Shown: one piece after another, positions 1 through 12,273 of the stretch | Numbering within the stretch: position 1 is the stretch's first letter | Layout of the letters: each line of letters begins with the position of its first letter | Source of the DNA: Galerina marginata | Lineage: Eukaryota; Basidiomycota; Agaricomycetes; Agaricales; Galerinaceae | Length of the DNA: 64,000 nucleotides | NCBI GenBank assembly: GCA_023014335.1 | Contig: JAECYW010000009.1 | Coordinates: 434,001-498,000, forward strand | Direction of reading: 5' to 3' | Notes under the pieces: model-generated | Seen by the model: the letters and a program-made list of their open reading frames with translations, nothing else | What the model was told of the DNA's origin: nothing | Databases searched by the model: none | Made by a program: the position numbers and the translations under genes

Positions 1-2097
1 AGAAAGTATGTGACGACTAGAGCCCGTCAAGAAGGCAAAGCTGCCATGCTTGTAGGTTCTGAATAAGATCTAAATGCCGAATTAGCACGGTCGGAAGTCG
101 AAGGCAGGGGCAAGGCAGGGGCAAACGTGGTCCGAATTGTAATGGTGTGTTTGAGCCAGAAGGTCGAGTTGCCTTTTTCGTTGATTTAAAATGCCGGGCC
201 GGCATGACGTCATCTCTCGCCGCCAGCACGAATTGCTCTGTCTTCCACCATCCAGTTACCTTCGTTTCCGTTTCCATAAATCCCAAGCTCCGAAATGGCT
301 TCGAATAAACTCTGCTAATAAGCGCTTAAGCACTCGCACTGGCGCGCTTATCTGTTCATATTCACTCCTCGTGAACTCTGTATTCAGACACCCACTGCCT
401 CCCTTATCGCATGCCAGTGGGCAGGATCATATAATAAGATTTGGCAGTCCGCCTTTCTGATAGGCTACTCATCCTCTCCGTTGTAGCTGGATTCTTCAAG
501 GACAGACCTGAAATACCTTAACCTCCTCCGACCTGAAGTCTGAAGATTCCACTCACGACGCTGCATTCTGTAACAAACACGGGATTCAGATGGCAAAAGT
601 ACTCCGGCATCATGTCCAACTCGTTCCACACTCCGTTCTGGCACAGGTTGTTCCTGCTGGTGTTGTTCATCGTCTAAGGTTCTGTGTTCCTTCATGTGCC
701 TGCAACCCCGCCGTCAGGTTGCTTTGCTCCAACACTTAAAATCGTTACGATTCCTTTACTGGGCGATCGTCTCCTAGAGGGCTCAGTCTCACTCTTTTTC
801 TCCCGCGCTACATACTAGCTTATACCTTGTTGCTAGAACACTAGCATCAATACTCGCTCCTACCCCTTGACCACTTCATAAACTCGTCTCATCATAGACT
901 CCTTGGCGGCATTGACTTGACCTCGTCCTTTCTGAAAAGCTCAAGCTTCCAGAGTTTTGATATCCAGATGGGCTTAGACAAAGCTGCCCTGTTCGTGTTC
1001 GAAACGTCTACAAGCTTAGGAGCTGTCAATGCGTCTTTTTATACTCCCCAATTCGCCATTTTTGTTCTTATAATAAGGTTTACTTATGTTTCCCTCTCCC
1101 TTTACGTAGCGATAGAGCGGCGTACAACTTACGGAGTCACCCACTGACCGGCCGCATCCATAGAACTTTCAAAAATTTCAGATTCGGGCAATGATCCCTA
1201 AAGAAAGACATCATGACATGAAAAGTAACATACCTCCAGCGGGTGAAGGTACGCTTCCATATGCTCAACTCGCTCCTACTTCTCATCACAGACTTACGTA
1301 GTACACTTTCACTTTCGAATGCTTGAACATGCAGCGTAGTCACTGTGACTAGCGGCATGCCACCAAAGGCTCTAGGCTGGCTTCTGAAGGCTACACGATA
1401 CTTAAATATGTTCTGAGGGCAGAATACTGCTCAAATATATCTATTCTATCAAACCTACCAGCCAGAATTAATTCAATTAACAACCAAAAAAAGTTATCGG
1501 GCAAAAAACCTGAAGACTGTTTCAAAGTTTGTTGACCTTTGTTTATTTCCGAGTTTCCCAGCCTGCTCGTCACTCGCATCGACAATTCTCCCCTTCCCTA
1601 CCACCATCGCACTATGTTCTATGTAATGGACCCATTCAGCTCCAACTCGAAACTCTGCTTTTACTTAGGTCAGTTCACCTGCAGTCCCTTTCAAGTTCAC
1701 TGTCAACACACACTCGTAGAGGAATTTCATCATCGTTGGGTATTGCCAACATCAGGGACTACTACCAGCCTCCGCCGTTTAGAACAGTCATGGCCATTAC
1801 ATTTCTTGTCCATTCCTCCCTTTTGGAGGAGCCAACCTGGAAGTCACTGAGTGAGATACCGACCTTTCTCGTCAGTATGTCCACATTCTCAGAAGCTATC
1901 CAGATTTTCCCGTTCTCCATTTTCTCCATCCCCGGGAGCACGAAACGTCGGGAATGAAGGTAAGTGAATGAACTGTGATAATTCCATGGCAAATATTTAC
2001 AATGCTATACCTACTTACATATTCAGTTGCCACCTTCGATATTGGCAGCAAGCTGGCATTTTTCGAATGGAAGGAAAACACGTTTACAATACCGAAT
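1..2097. other. No supported gene
   Basis: Only short open frames without recognisable motifs, codon bias or convincing splice chains are present on either strand. No RNA gene or mobile-element end was recognised. Confidence 0.5.
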
Positions 2098-2505
2098 CTA
2101 CAGGCCAACTGAAAAAGTCCGATGTACCCCAGACCCGCACGTCGTCCGACGGAGAAACAATTCGCGCTGGTAAACTTCGAGATAGAGGTTGTCTCCAAAC
2201 GTCCCATCCCCCCTGCGAAGCTGTTTCACCGTTTTGGCCCCGTCCCAAAGAGACAACCCCAGCTGTCCTGCGGCCTGAGGCACCAGCTCGTACGATCTGA
2301 TATCGTCACTGTCTTGACCAGTGAGATTGGCGAATGAAGCGGGGAATCGGACGACGGCCTTGACGCCGACGGCTGCGGGGTCCGGAGGAGTAGGGTTGTA
2401 GAGATCGGGCATATTCTCGTCGTCCTGGCCCTCCTCTTGGACTCGCTCCCAGTCGTCGTCAGTCATGAGGAAACCGGTAGTGAGAAAGTGCGCGTGTTCA
2501 AGCAT
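2098..2505 (-). CDS. Hypothetical protein fragment
   Basis: An open frame of about 135 codons reads with plausible protein composition (acidic segment with DDDWERVQEE, then a Pro-rich turn and a VRFPASFANLTGQD stretch). The frame stays open upstream to about 2587, including DWPGEPDNAVRT, so the first Met may be internal and a 5' exon may exist. I do not recognise a family. No signal peptide or membrane segment is visible. It could be one exon of a larger gene or a decayed remnant. Coding status is uncertain. Confidence 0.25.
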   Translation of the reverse strand: MLEHAHFLTTGFLMTDDDWERVQEEGQDDENMPDLYNPTPPDPAAVGVKAVVRFPASFANLTGQDSDDIRSYELVPQAAGQLGLSLWDGAKTVKQLRRGDGTFGDNLYLEVYQRELFLRRTTCGSGVHRTFSVGL

Positions 2506-3341
2506 CGTTCGGACGGCGTTGTCTGGTTCTCCTGGCCAGTCTTGTTGGACGTAAATAATTGAATCGTTCAGAACAGCACAGAATCAGCTCGGTGATTCCA
2601 AGCATAACGACGAACCCATTATAACTATGACTGACCTTCAACCCTCCAACTCAAATGCGTCTATCCGTTCTGTGGTCCGTCCTTTCTTTGTCTCGTGTCT
2701 CAAAGCCGAACTTTCAGTGCGTTCCAGCGTGCTCCTCTTATTACCCAGCCCTCAAAAACGCTAGCTACGTTGATCACGACGTGTCGAGCGATGGAGTTTT
2801 AGCTGGAGATGTTATTGGCGTGCGACGCCTCCTACCTCTAGACTTACGAGCTACAAGTGAAGGAAGCCTTTTCTAGCGTAACCTTAGTATGGCTTTCTTG
2901 ATATTTCGGAGGATGAGGCTTATTCATTTGTTCAGAGGCGACCTGCGGTATCGTTGGTACTACCACCAGCACCGACGCCGACGCCGACGCCAATGCCACC
3001 GTCGACGCAAGCCCACGGTGCACAAGCTCCGTTTAGTGTGACATTTAGCTCACCTGCGCTTTGTCTCCTCTGCTACGCTGTTCGCTCTATCATTTTTGTC
3101 TATGTGGGGCAAGTTGTTCATTGATATTTACCCCAGAAGGTCTTGACCGGGATCAGTTTAGTTACTCCCTGTCGTTTAAAGTCATTCCGTCTTGCCACGC
3201 ATTATAGGCTAAGATGGAAGAATATACGCCTTCACGCGCGAACACAAGTGGCCAACACGAATGTTGCTTGATTTGCAGGCAGAGTCATTATTTAAATTTA
3301 ATTGTCCGATGTATTGATTGGCAGACCACGACATACTACTA
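2506..3341. other. No supported gene
   Basis: Intergenic. It contains a short GACGCC-rich stretch near 2960-3010 but no frame with recognisable protein character. Confidence 0.45.
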
Positions 3342-4341
3342 TCAGCCATCGTACCTCGGTGGCTCCGTGCTCCCAGAAAGTGTATGTAAGTCCCAATTAT
3401 TTTCAACCGGGATGGGCTGAGTTGATAACGGTCGTACGCGTTGGAAACCCTTCAATGGCGAAATGTGGAGGATGGGATGCGTCATGGGAAGATGGGAAAT
3501 TGTAGGGCTGTTGGATGATTGCGCTCTATATTGATCCATGGACAAGGTGGGATTGAATGGCTGAGGCACTGCGGATCATATGACGTTCATACTCCAGGCG
3601 TCATGAGAGAAAACGTAGGGATTTTTACTCACACCTATGATCATTGCCCTTTGATTTGCCTCTCTGGTAACCAAGCCATACAGCAAAAATAGCAATGCAA
3701 AGCAAAGCAAAACCACCTAATGTCCCACCAACGATGGCGCCGATGGGAATCCCTTTGGAGTGAGAGTTGGCATCAGCCACAGATGACATGGTAGGATTGG
3801 GATGGGACAACGAAGGATCAGGTATTGTTGGTGGCGCAGAGGGAGGAGATGTGGTCGCTGCCAAGGTGGTGGAAGAAGCGGAATCAAGAGGAATGATGAG
3901 GAAGTAATCAAGGAAGAAGCTTGCTCTGTTCTCCAGAGTGACGACAAGCGTGTGTGGGGATGGTGTTAAGGAGTCAGATTGAAATACGTTTTGTTGAAAT
4001 TGGAATACCGGTAGTTCAGTAATGTTATGCGTAATGGGAGGCTCATTGTCGACGCTGAAGGATAGCAGCACATTCGACGGTTCGTTGAGGTTCAAGACCT
4101 GAACCGTGCCCCAAACACTTATACCTGTGCCTTTATTTTTCACCAAAATTAGTTCCAGGCAGTTTCGAGAAATGCGTAATATACGCCTACCTGAAAACGA
4201 CAAGTTTGCCGTTGATCCAGGTACATGGGTCGACGTTGAGGTGGACAGGTAATCTGAAGCGTTTCCTCCTCGATCCCAGTTGGGTTTGTAGACTATAACT
4301 GGGTCGCGATCGTCAATATAAACAACGCCGGGGGAGGTCAT
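3342..4341 (-). CDS. Single-pass membrane protein with extracellular N-terminal domain
   Basis: Three exons on the minus strand: 4341-4191, 4130-3633 and 3568-3342. The introns are 4131-4190 (GTAGGC donor) and 3569-3632 (GTGAGT donor), and the joined frame closes cleanly (291 codons). The N-terminal ~150 residues begin MTSPGVVYIDDRDPVIVY and contain SFSGTGISVWGTV after splicing, a pattern I associate with agaricomycete cell-surface proteins having a lectin-like or galactose-binding-like beta domain (inference). A Ser/Thr/Pro-rich linker follows, then a transmembrane segment (IGAIVGGTLGGFALLCIAIF) and a short cytosolic tail rich in Pro and Ser ending EPPRYDG. No N-terminal signal peptide is visible, so it may be a type III membrane protein or lack a first exon. 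Function is unknown; a surface sensor or adhesion role is possible. Confidence 0.7.
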
Positions 4342-5047
4342 TATACAGTGCGTTTAGTCGTGGTTTTAGTCAGTGGATGTGAGTGGGGGTTTCGACCTTT
4401 AGGACTGAGTAGCAGTGGAGAAAATTTAACTAGTTCTTGGATATACCATCAGGTACGCCGAATACGGAAACTAGCTGTCAAGGAGGTTTCTATCAGGGAT
4501 CAACTGCGATGATCTATCCTATGTAATTATAAAGCCGAATCCTCATGTAGAAGCTACTAGAGGTCGAGGAGTGTATTCTAACACTCCAAAAAAATACTAT
4601 TGCTTCAGAATATGTAGGCCGAAGCCCAACTGTTACACTTATGCTACAATAAACTGTCGGTTACAAATGAGAAGTGTAAACTTTGGCAAACTTGCATGAC
4701 TATCTCTCCTAAACTATTCTTGCAAAGTTCTCAGTGGAGCGGTGACCATCACGATTCTCGGTGATGCCCAATAGAAACGCCTCTACTTGAGTTAGTGCAT
4801 ATTTGAACCCCGTTCAATCGAGTGAAATTTGAAACCTCGGAGTTCAAATGTTCATCCAGGGGTGTTCCGTATCAAAGTCTTCGGAATCGGGGACATCGCT
4901 ATTGGGTGGTTACAGTGGTTACTTCGTATTGAAGAACAATTCACAGTAAGCCCGATGACGAACGAGTATTGAGGCCGAAAAGCTCATTTAAGTGCTGAGT
5001 AAGTACTACACTTAAGGTAAGAGCAACTGTCAAGAGGGACCCAAGCT
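4342..5047. other. Intergenic, nothing recognised
   Basis: Lies between the membrane protein start and the 3' end of the GPI-anchored peroxidase gene, both on the minus strand. AT-rich, with no supported frame. Confidence 0.5.
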
Positions 5048-7237
5048 TTAAGAAAGTAACGAAATGAGAACAACAGCCGAAGCAGCAAGATAAACCAATG
5101 GCAATAAATGCATCGGTATAGCCGAGGACGGCGAGCTTGTATTAGTGCCCGGCGCAGTAGATATTGAAGACGTCGTAATGTTCGTGACGGTCGAAAGCGG
5201 CCCAAGTCCAGGCTGGTCAATTGTTGCAGCAGAGATGTAGTCCGCTACATACGAAACACCGCCAATAACAACCTCCATGTCCACGTTAAGCCCACCTCCT
5301 GTCGTTTCAACGTGAGCTGTGTATAGGTCATATCCTTCCACAAACATTTTGGTGGCATTGCGCTGGAGCTCGATTGTCGTATTAAGGAGAGGGCCACTTC
5401 CCCTGGACGAGTAGTCAGACGCGTGGATCTGGGCACGAGTAAAATTGCTTTCACTTCGTATCTATCGATAATGGTTAGAGGTAATGCGGCAACCAGAGAT
5501 GGGTTTACTTACACCTGCACCGAAGATGAAGCTGTGATTCACCTGATCGCCTGTGAAATCCGAAATAATTGTACCAAATGATGATGCGTGTATAATTTCG
5601 TCCTGGGGTAGTATATACCCCCGCCCATCGTTATCATGAATAGTTGGAGTCGAACCATCGCCTTCGTCGACTTGGAACCAGAATTTCGCAACGGATCGGT
5701 TTGCAGAGATGGGGACGGAAAATCGATAGGCAATGAAAGTCGTACTCTGCGACTCTGTCAAGGGAGATACGTCCACCGGTGGGGTTTCCGGAGATGACGC
5801 AACATTGGTTATGTTGACACAATCTTTGAATTGTCCGCGTTTATCACACCAAAATAGTTTGACTTGTCGATTTTTTGGCGTAGAGACCGTATTTGGATGA
5901 GATAGCTGGAAAGAGTAAGGTCTAAGTCAGTGGAATATAGCAATGAAAAGGGACTTACACGTAGCGTAGTTTGAAAGATTAGTTGGGAGTTACGAACAGT
6001 AATTTGAGCGTCTGTGACTTTCGCTGGGAGTAATTTAATTTCATCCGTTAAGGTTACGTTGGAAGGGACGGTATTAATCATCTTTTCTAATAAGGTTGTG
6101 CATGTCTGGAAGAAAGCACTCTCAGAGTTTAGGCTACGCGATTAAATAGAAAGTATGGTCAGGAACTGCTTCGCTTCCCGAGGAGAACGTAAATCACACA
6201 CCTTTTCATGGTCACATTTCCGTCGCTACTGAATATGCGCAGGTCTGATGCGAGCGTGGTATTAACAACCCGGATCAGGGGGTTCATCGTCGAAGAATCT
6301 AAATATTCGCTCACTCTAATTTCGAGAGTCCAGCGTCAGTAATATGGCACCATAGATGAGAGGACAATTAACACTAACACAGCAGAATCAAAAGCGTCCG
6401 TGGTATCAAAGGTCGAAAGCACGTTTCCTCGTTTATCCGAGACGATATTAGGAAAATCAAGACTTCGTACGCCCCCAAGGGTGTGGCCGCATGCAACGAG
6501 GCTGATCATCTCGGTCGGCGAAAATCCCTGAAGACGAAAACTCTCCGTGTGAGAGGCTAAATCTTGTTGAGGCTCTGGAACACCGGGGCGTCCAGGGCCT
6601 TTCGCATCTATTCGTCCGCCTCGGTAGGGAATGGAGGGGCCTTTACACGATGCGACGGCCCATACAGCACCCATGGCAATTATATCAGCACCTTAGAATG
6701 AGAACGCTGTTGGTCAGTTCCATGTATCGAATGGAGAGGTCGACATTAACGAACGGGATATGTATTTGGTAGCCGAAAATTGGAAGTCCCCTATTGAGTC
6801 GGACATGCCAGCACCAATGTTCTAAAAGTAGAGTACCGGTTAGTAGAACTTTATTGGAGGTGCGAGAGTTACGAACCTCCGGTCGGTTCAGTTCAAAGAA
6901 TATCGAGGCATCTAGCCCACCCGTTCCATCAGTTATATTATGAGTGGCCATGTCGTGGTATGCCTGATCACATATATTGTCAGAATTTGAATACAACGAG
7001 GAGAAAAAGCCACGGAAAGTATACCAGACGAAGCCATTCCGCAGCTACCGTTGATTTTTGTTCTGCGGGCTGTCCTCTCGTCGCACAACCTGTGGTGATG
7101 CTAGCAATTGGCACTCCGCTAATGTCTGTACCTTCATATAGGAGCTTTTCGAGAGCGTCATATTGCGGCGAAGGCCACGTATAGGCTGATATGGTGACTA
7201 TAAAGGAAGATACAACCACGAATGAACTGAGAACCAT
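5048..7237 (-). CDS. Secreted GPI-anchored heme peroxidase (plant-type peroxidase superfamily)
   Basis: Eight exons on the minus strand: 7237-7025, 6963-6877, 6821-6755, 6691-6379, 6315-6202, 6133-5959, 5905-5515 and 5463-5048. They join to 591 aa. A signal peptide (MVLSSFVVVSSFIVTISAYT) is followed by the distal heme motif AAEWLRLAYHDMATHN (Arg70, His74) and the proximal motif MISLVACGHTLGG (His192), so both catalytic histidines are present. After the roughly 300-residue peroxidase domain comes a beta-rich C-terminal half of unknown fold, with several N-glycosylation sequons. It ends in a Ser/Thr-rich stretch and a hydrophobic tail (LPLVYLAASAVVLISLLS) typical of a GPI-anchor signal. The likely role is H2O2-dependent oxidation at the cell wall or surface; the substrate is unknown. 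It is clearly different from the class II peroxidase at 46-48 kb. Intron boundaries are inferred, but every phase is consistent. Confidence 0.82.
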
Positions 7238-8649
7238 TGTTCTCGCGTACGGCGATGAGAGGGGAATAAGGTGCGATTGGTGACATTAAACCACCATTTT
7301 AAATGGTTGAACTTGAAGGCGCGGCGACATGCTGCCGTGTCGTCTCTTCACGCCAAGGTCAGGGAGGAATGTTGATGGAACTGACATACTAGAAATTGAA
7401 CAAGCAGTGCGATAGGCAAGATAATAGGAGGTTTGACCGTCCTCAAGCACCTAGGGTACTTGCTTTCGAGTTTAAAATCCTGAGATATTATAGATCTGAA
7501 GGTCAAGTTGGGGAGAATTCCAGAGCAGAAGGTAGAATACGCCCAACCGGGACAAACGTAACTGGTTCGCTTGCATGATTGACGTGAAAAGCTTGGCTTT
7601 AGGAGGGTGAGAGGAACGATTCGTAATAGCCGTCATCCAGTAAATCTCCTGATCCGTGGTGGTCGAAGTTGAACAAGATAGAGCACAAGGCCAGGATGTC
7701 CTGAAGATTCAGATACTACAGATGCGGCTGTTCCCCAGTTCCTTTCGTGAGCAAGACTCTGAATCAAGAGACACCTTCGGAGACAAGAATCGCAAGACGA
7801 GACCGGGAAATAAAGGATGATTCAAGAACTATACAGACATTTATGACTGGCAACATTGTGGTTGAGTCGAGACGGAGAGAAGCAGAAACGATGGGCAACG
7901 TCTTGATGTATCTAGATCTTGGAACCGTGGGACACCGTATTATTTTAGCCAATAGGAGTAAGAGGCGCTTCGGCACCGGTTACTCCCACACCCCTTGATG
8001 CAATTTTCGGATCAACAGTTTTCTTCTTCCTCCGCTCCCTCATGTTCTGGATCGACATTCTGCCCCACAATTTGCCTGTGTTTTCGTAGAAAGAACCGTT
8101 GAACCCACTCAATCGATAGAGGGCAGGCACAATGTTATAGGTGCCAGCAACGCAACGGCTATCGTCCCTCTTCGAACTGACAATGTAAGTACGGGTCTTT
8201 TCTTCTCAACTTCTTTACGCGCAGTCACTTACGCAGTCGTTATAATTTTTTCGAATTCTCTGCGTCATATATACCGACCCCCTTAGAACAGCGCCAACCA
8301 AATCCTTCCAAATGGCCTACATACAAGTAGCCCACTCATTCGAAGTCAAAGTCAAACTCGAGTGCCTGATGGGTTTAAGTCCGAAGAGCAGCTCAACCAC
8401 CCCCTTCAGCCTGGCTCCACTACACTTATGAGTCGATTGCCTACTCTACAGGCGCACTTATACTACGATGTGGTTCTCGTTTGATCGTCGTCGGAGGTTT
8501 TATCGTTAGAATTGGGCTTCGACAATTGATACAGACGCGATATGGAACAAGAGACAGTGTAGGTGAAGGTCGTGCTGGCTGCCAAAGCTGGCTATCTTCA
8601 CGGATGTTCGTGCTCGTTCTAAGGGTTTTGCGTCGAGACTAGGCAATAG
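7238..8649. other. Intergenic, nothing recognised
   Basis: About 1.4 kb upstream of the GPI-peroxidase gene. Several 60-80-codon frames exist on both strands, none with recognisable motifs or plausible splice continuation. Confidence 0.45.
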
Positions 8650-8900
8650 TCGGCGCATCCTGCTTCGTCATATGAGGAATACACCGGGTTAGGATTCGTG
8701 GAAGCAGGAGATGGCAGCTCTACCAGTGCTTTCGGTAAAGTATGTGCATCCTATCCTGCTGCCCCCATGCTGAAGCTGGAGATAGGTCCTCCCACCCTAT
8801 TTTGCCGCTGGCGTTTCCAGTCATGCGCAGGACCTCGTTGACGAGCACTATGTACATCCTTCCGACGGCTCTCGAACTTCGGCCCTATTCCCGGCCTGCC
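8650..8900 (+). repeat. Dispersed repeat, copy 1 of 4
   Basis: Shares a collinear block with 11885-12080 (+), 53225-53540 (-) and 63425-63730 (-). All contain a GGATTCGTGGAAGCAGGAG-like start, and three of them (copies 1, 3 and 4) a TCATGCGCAGGACCTC-like part. It reads like a decayed coding exon (GFVEAGDGSS, RWRFQSCAGP in one frame), but no copy retains an intact gene. This copy is collinear with arm B of the inverted segmental duplication. Confidence 0.6.
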
Positions 8901-9692
8901 ACATGAACGATAAGGATCTTCGGGTTGTGCTCAGCTACATTTGGATTCGATTCGTCTAGTCCGAACAACTTATCCAAACGCAAACGGAAAGTCCCCGTCT
9001 TCCCGTCTTCCCGGCACCGCAAACGATCACTCAGCAGTCGGCATCAGCTACCTAAGGCCACAAGTATCTCCAGCATGATTCAGTTTTCTTTTAATCATGG
9101 TCAGACGTTTCAACAGGAGACTGAAAGGGCAACAATAACTCGATGACAAGTTATGTTCGATACTTATGTTATCCTGCTTTGTCGATGTTTCTTCCTTGAA
9201 TATCCAACAGCGTTAGGTATGAGCCAGTGTTTAAATATTTTCCAACGTTTCTAATATCATTTTATAGGCTACTTTGTTGTACCGCATCCTGTGGATTAGG
9301 TGTCAATACCCATCACGAGCTCAGACATTTCAATCTCACCTTCCTGCTTTTATGGTAGACGAGGTGCATACAATTGTCAACAAGTATCATATGCGAATTA
9401 TGAAAATTTTCATGTAGCTACGTATCTTGCTTTATATTCAAGCATTGCGACTTGCAGAATTAAACCCTCGCGTTTTCGTTCGTTTTGGCACTTAGGGCCT
9501 TGATGTTGTTTTTCGATCCGGCAATCAATTCCAGATTAGGTGATTATTACAAAAATAGCCATCCGATAATCGTTATCAATTCTAGACGTTCATCGATCAT
9601 CCTCGATCTTCTAAATCGCTCTTTCCAGGTTCCAAAGTTTTCGGTGTCGCGTGCACGCACCCTTAACATCCAAACCCACCCTTACTGGAATT

Positions 9693-11231
9693 ATGCCCGA
9701 TTCTATTTCTTTACTGACGATAAACTATGACCAACCCGTTTCACCACCGATCTCCAAGCTCGACAACGATACACTTTGGTATATATTCCACCTCAATGCG
9801 GATATGGAATCCTGGAACACCGAGAAAATTACCCCTGCCCTCCTCACTTTGCGATATACATCCCAGGTTTGCCGAGATTGGAGGTCGTTTCTGGTCGAAT
9901 CACCTTCGTTTTGGGCCCGAGTCCTCAACTTCAATGTCTTGTCACAAAAGAGGGAAGAATGGAGGAAGGAAGTCATTCGAAGAACTGGAACAGCTCCACT
10001 GCATATATTGTCCCATGGGAACCATACCGCACTCTGGGGCATTGACGATTTCTTCCGGGATTTTTTGGAAGAGAATTGGAACAGGCTTTACAGCCTTGAC
10101 GTTTTCTTCGGACATGAATGCAGAGCGATTGTACCTGGTAAATGGGCCAGTCTATTACACCACCCTCCAGCCCCGTCGCTTCGATCATTCAAATTTAAAT
10201 GGCAAGTACAACCTGAAGAGTTTTACACCCCCGGTTTCTCTCTTTTCAAGAATACGGCGACTTCATTGCGGGAACTTTCTGTAGTCAACATGAACCTGGA
10301 TCTCACTGCTTTGTCAACCCCAAATCTCCGTCGTCTGGAGATTAACGAGCCAGTAGCCGCTTCCGATCTCCTTCGCGCACTTGGAGGTATGCCACTTCTT
10401 GAAGCATTGACATTGGATTCGTCGAGGGGTGGTCCAGTCATAACAGGAGAAGTTGTGTCGTCATTTGCTTCCTATCCGCAGGTATCCCTTCCCCAGCTAA
10501 CAGATATCAACTTTTCGGAGCGCGAGGAAGCAGATGGCAGCTTATCTCTCCTTCTCCATATTCAACCCGGTTCAGGCTGCGCACTTTCTTACTCGTGTTG
10601 GTTTGCCTACTACTCCCCCGTACACGTCAACATCGAGCTATACTGCAACATTCTTTCAACATATTCCAGATATTGTCACTAACTCAGCAGCGCAACCGTC
10701 CTCGACGTGACAATCTCTGACGATCAGTTCAGTTTCGATATCCCTCTCCCGCTCAAGCGTTGTTTCTCTTTTGGGATGGACAATTTCGTGGACAGATTTC
10801 CCCAACAAACCGTCCCGTCACTTCTGTACTCCCTTACGACACTTCAACTCAATAAAATCACCAAATTAAAATTAATAATCGGATTTGGGGAATCGTTTCT
10901 CTTCGATTCAGAGACTCTCAAGTTTGTTTTTGCTTTCGTTTCTGTCGAGGACTGGACGACCAATGCACTTTCCCTGAAAGCCTTGACACTTATCCAGTCC
11001 AAAAATCCAGACGCTCTTGCTTTTCCGGGCCTCAAGACTATATATCTCGACCATATGCGTAACCTGGGCCACCTCTCACACGTCGTAGACTTCCTCGATG
11101 GCAGGATTAGATGGGAAAAACCGGTGAAGACACTCGCTCTGGTACAGGGTGGTTCTGTCACTGTCGATATCGAGCCTCTCCGGAAATTTTCTCCATATTT
11201 AAAGCTGCATTTCCCCGAGTCCCAAACGTAA
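9693..11231 (+). pseudogene. F-box-like protein gene with an in-frame stop
   Basis: One continuous reading frame of 513 codons, interrupted once by TAA at 10680-10682. The N-terminus has an F-box-like pattern (PPISKLDNDTLWYIFHLN then SQVCRDWRSFLVESPSFW), followed by leucine-rich segments (LRELSVVNMNLDLTALSTPN) as in agaricomycete F-box proteins that recruit substrates to SCF ubiquitin ligases (family knowledge). The stop follows YSRYCH. The paralogue at 49750-51250 reads YSRYCHELS with GAG in place of TAA, so the stop is a derived nonsense codon. Downstream the frame stays open to SFPESQT-like C-terminus at 11231, suggesting recent inactivation, a truncated product, or readthrough. An intron removing the stop would not keep frame with the visible sites. 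Confidence 0.72.
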
Positions 11232-11884
11232 TGTCGCGTAGAATTATTGCCTTTAAATTTTTGAGTCCTCGGGGGTTGGAATGCGTGGTCACAGTGGGGG
11301 ATTGCAAAAATAAACGAGACTTACTTTAGGGGCGCAGTGAAATCATTTCTACTTCAAGATCGCGAGTCGCGTTCCAATAAGTTTAGCCGGATCCCAGTCG
11401 TCTTGTTTCGCCAAGCTTGAAAAATGTTTAATTGAGGTAGAGAGTTAACTTGAACATGAAATTTGTAGCATCGGAATGCCATGTGTGCTTTAGTCAGGGA
11501 GTTGAAGCTGGAATGAAATGTTCAAATTTGCAGCGGTGCTTCAATATTTTCTCTCCCAGACCGCCACCATACCGCTCCTCTATGTCCTGCGCAGATGGCC
11601 CACCCTACAAATCCCTTGCAATTTCTTCATTCAGAGGCCATACAGACTTAATATACTCAATGCATTCAATTACTCCTGTCCCATGGGTGTGCATGACGCA
11701 TGACCAACAGCCACAGCGATTCTTCCAGGTGTGCATCCTCTGTTCATCCGATTCACGGACATTCGGTTACATCCTCGTTAGCTTTCCTCCGAATACGCGG
11801 CGTTTTTGTCGGTTAGTTCCCAGCTCTTGACATTCCAACTCTTCCTAGAATGCTCGAGGACGAGAACTTGTCGCCTGGCTGATC
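11232..11884. other. Intergenic, nothing recognised
   Basis: Follows the F-box-like pseudogene. No supported frame. Confidence 0.45.
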
Positions 11885-12080
11885 TGGCGCCGCATTCATG
11901 AATCATACAGTGGGTTTGGATTCGTGGAAGCAGGAGGCTCTGCCAGTGCTCACAGTAAAGGTTGTGTGTCCTGTTTACTGGCTCCTTGCTGTGACTGACG
12001 CTGAAATTAGGTCCTCCTTCACAATGGTATCTCCAGCACAACTCCCACATTCAAATTTTTCCAATCTCAAGTTTTGGTCC
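11885..12080 (+). repeat. Dispersed repeat, copy 2 of 4
   Basis: Diverged copy of the block at 8650-8900, recognised from the GTGGGTTTGGATTCGTGGAA to TGCCAGTGCTCACAGTAAAG stretch. It is not collinear with the segmental duplication, so it represents an older dispersal. Confidence 0.5.
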
Positions 12081-12273
12081 TAGGGATGTTCCAGGCATTC
12101 CATGGAAACAACGGGGCCGGCGAGCCATGTCCTGATATATACTTCAAAGCTCGAAGTCCCGCGTTAGACATCGAACATGCTACTATCATACGCTCCTCTC
12201 CGTCTTGGTTTTATCCTTGATTGGCAAGTCGTCAGCAACCACGTCATCGATTCAGTACCTGGAAACCCACCGA

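Larger units (their letters stand above)
8650..11231 (+). repeat. Arm A of a 2.6-kb inverted segmental duplication
   Basis: Blocks at about 8650-8900, 8947-9020, 9150-9300, 9360-9490 and 9717-11231 match, in the same order but on the opposite strand, blocks at about 53540-53300, 52770-52700, 51720-51560, 51470-51260 and 51250-49750. Noncoding as well as coding sequence is shared, so this is a DNA-level duplication and not retroposition. Arm B is longer because it carries extra sequence at roughly 51.75-52.7 and 52.8-53.3 kb. Confidence 0.75.

Noticed and set aside
10620..10690. Intron removing the TAA in the F-box-like gene
   Set aside because: The available GT sites give introns of 62 or 68 nt that shift the frame, and the paralogue reads straight through this position.
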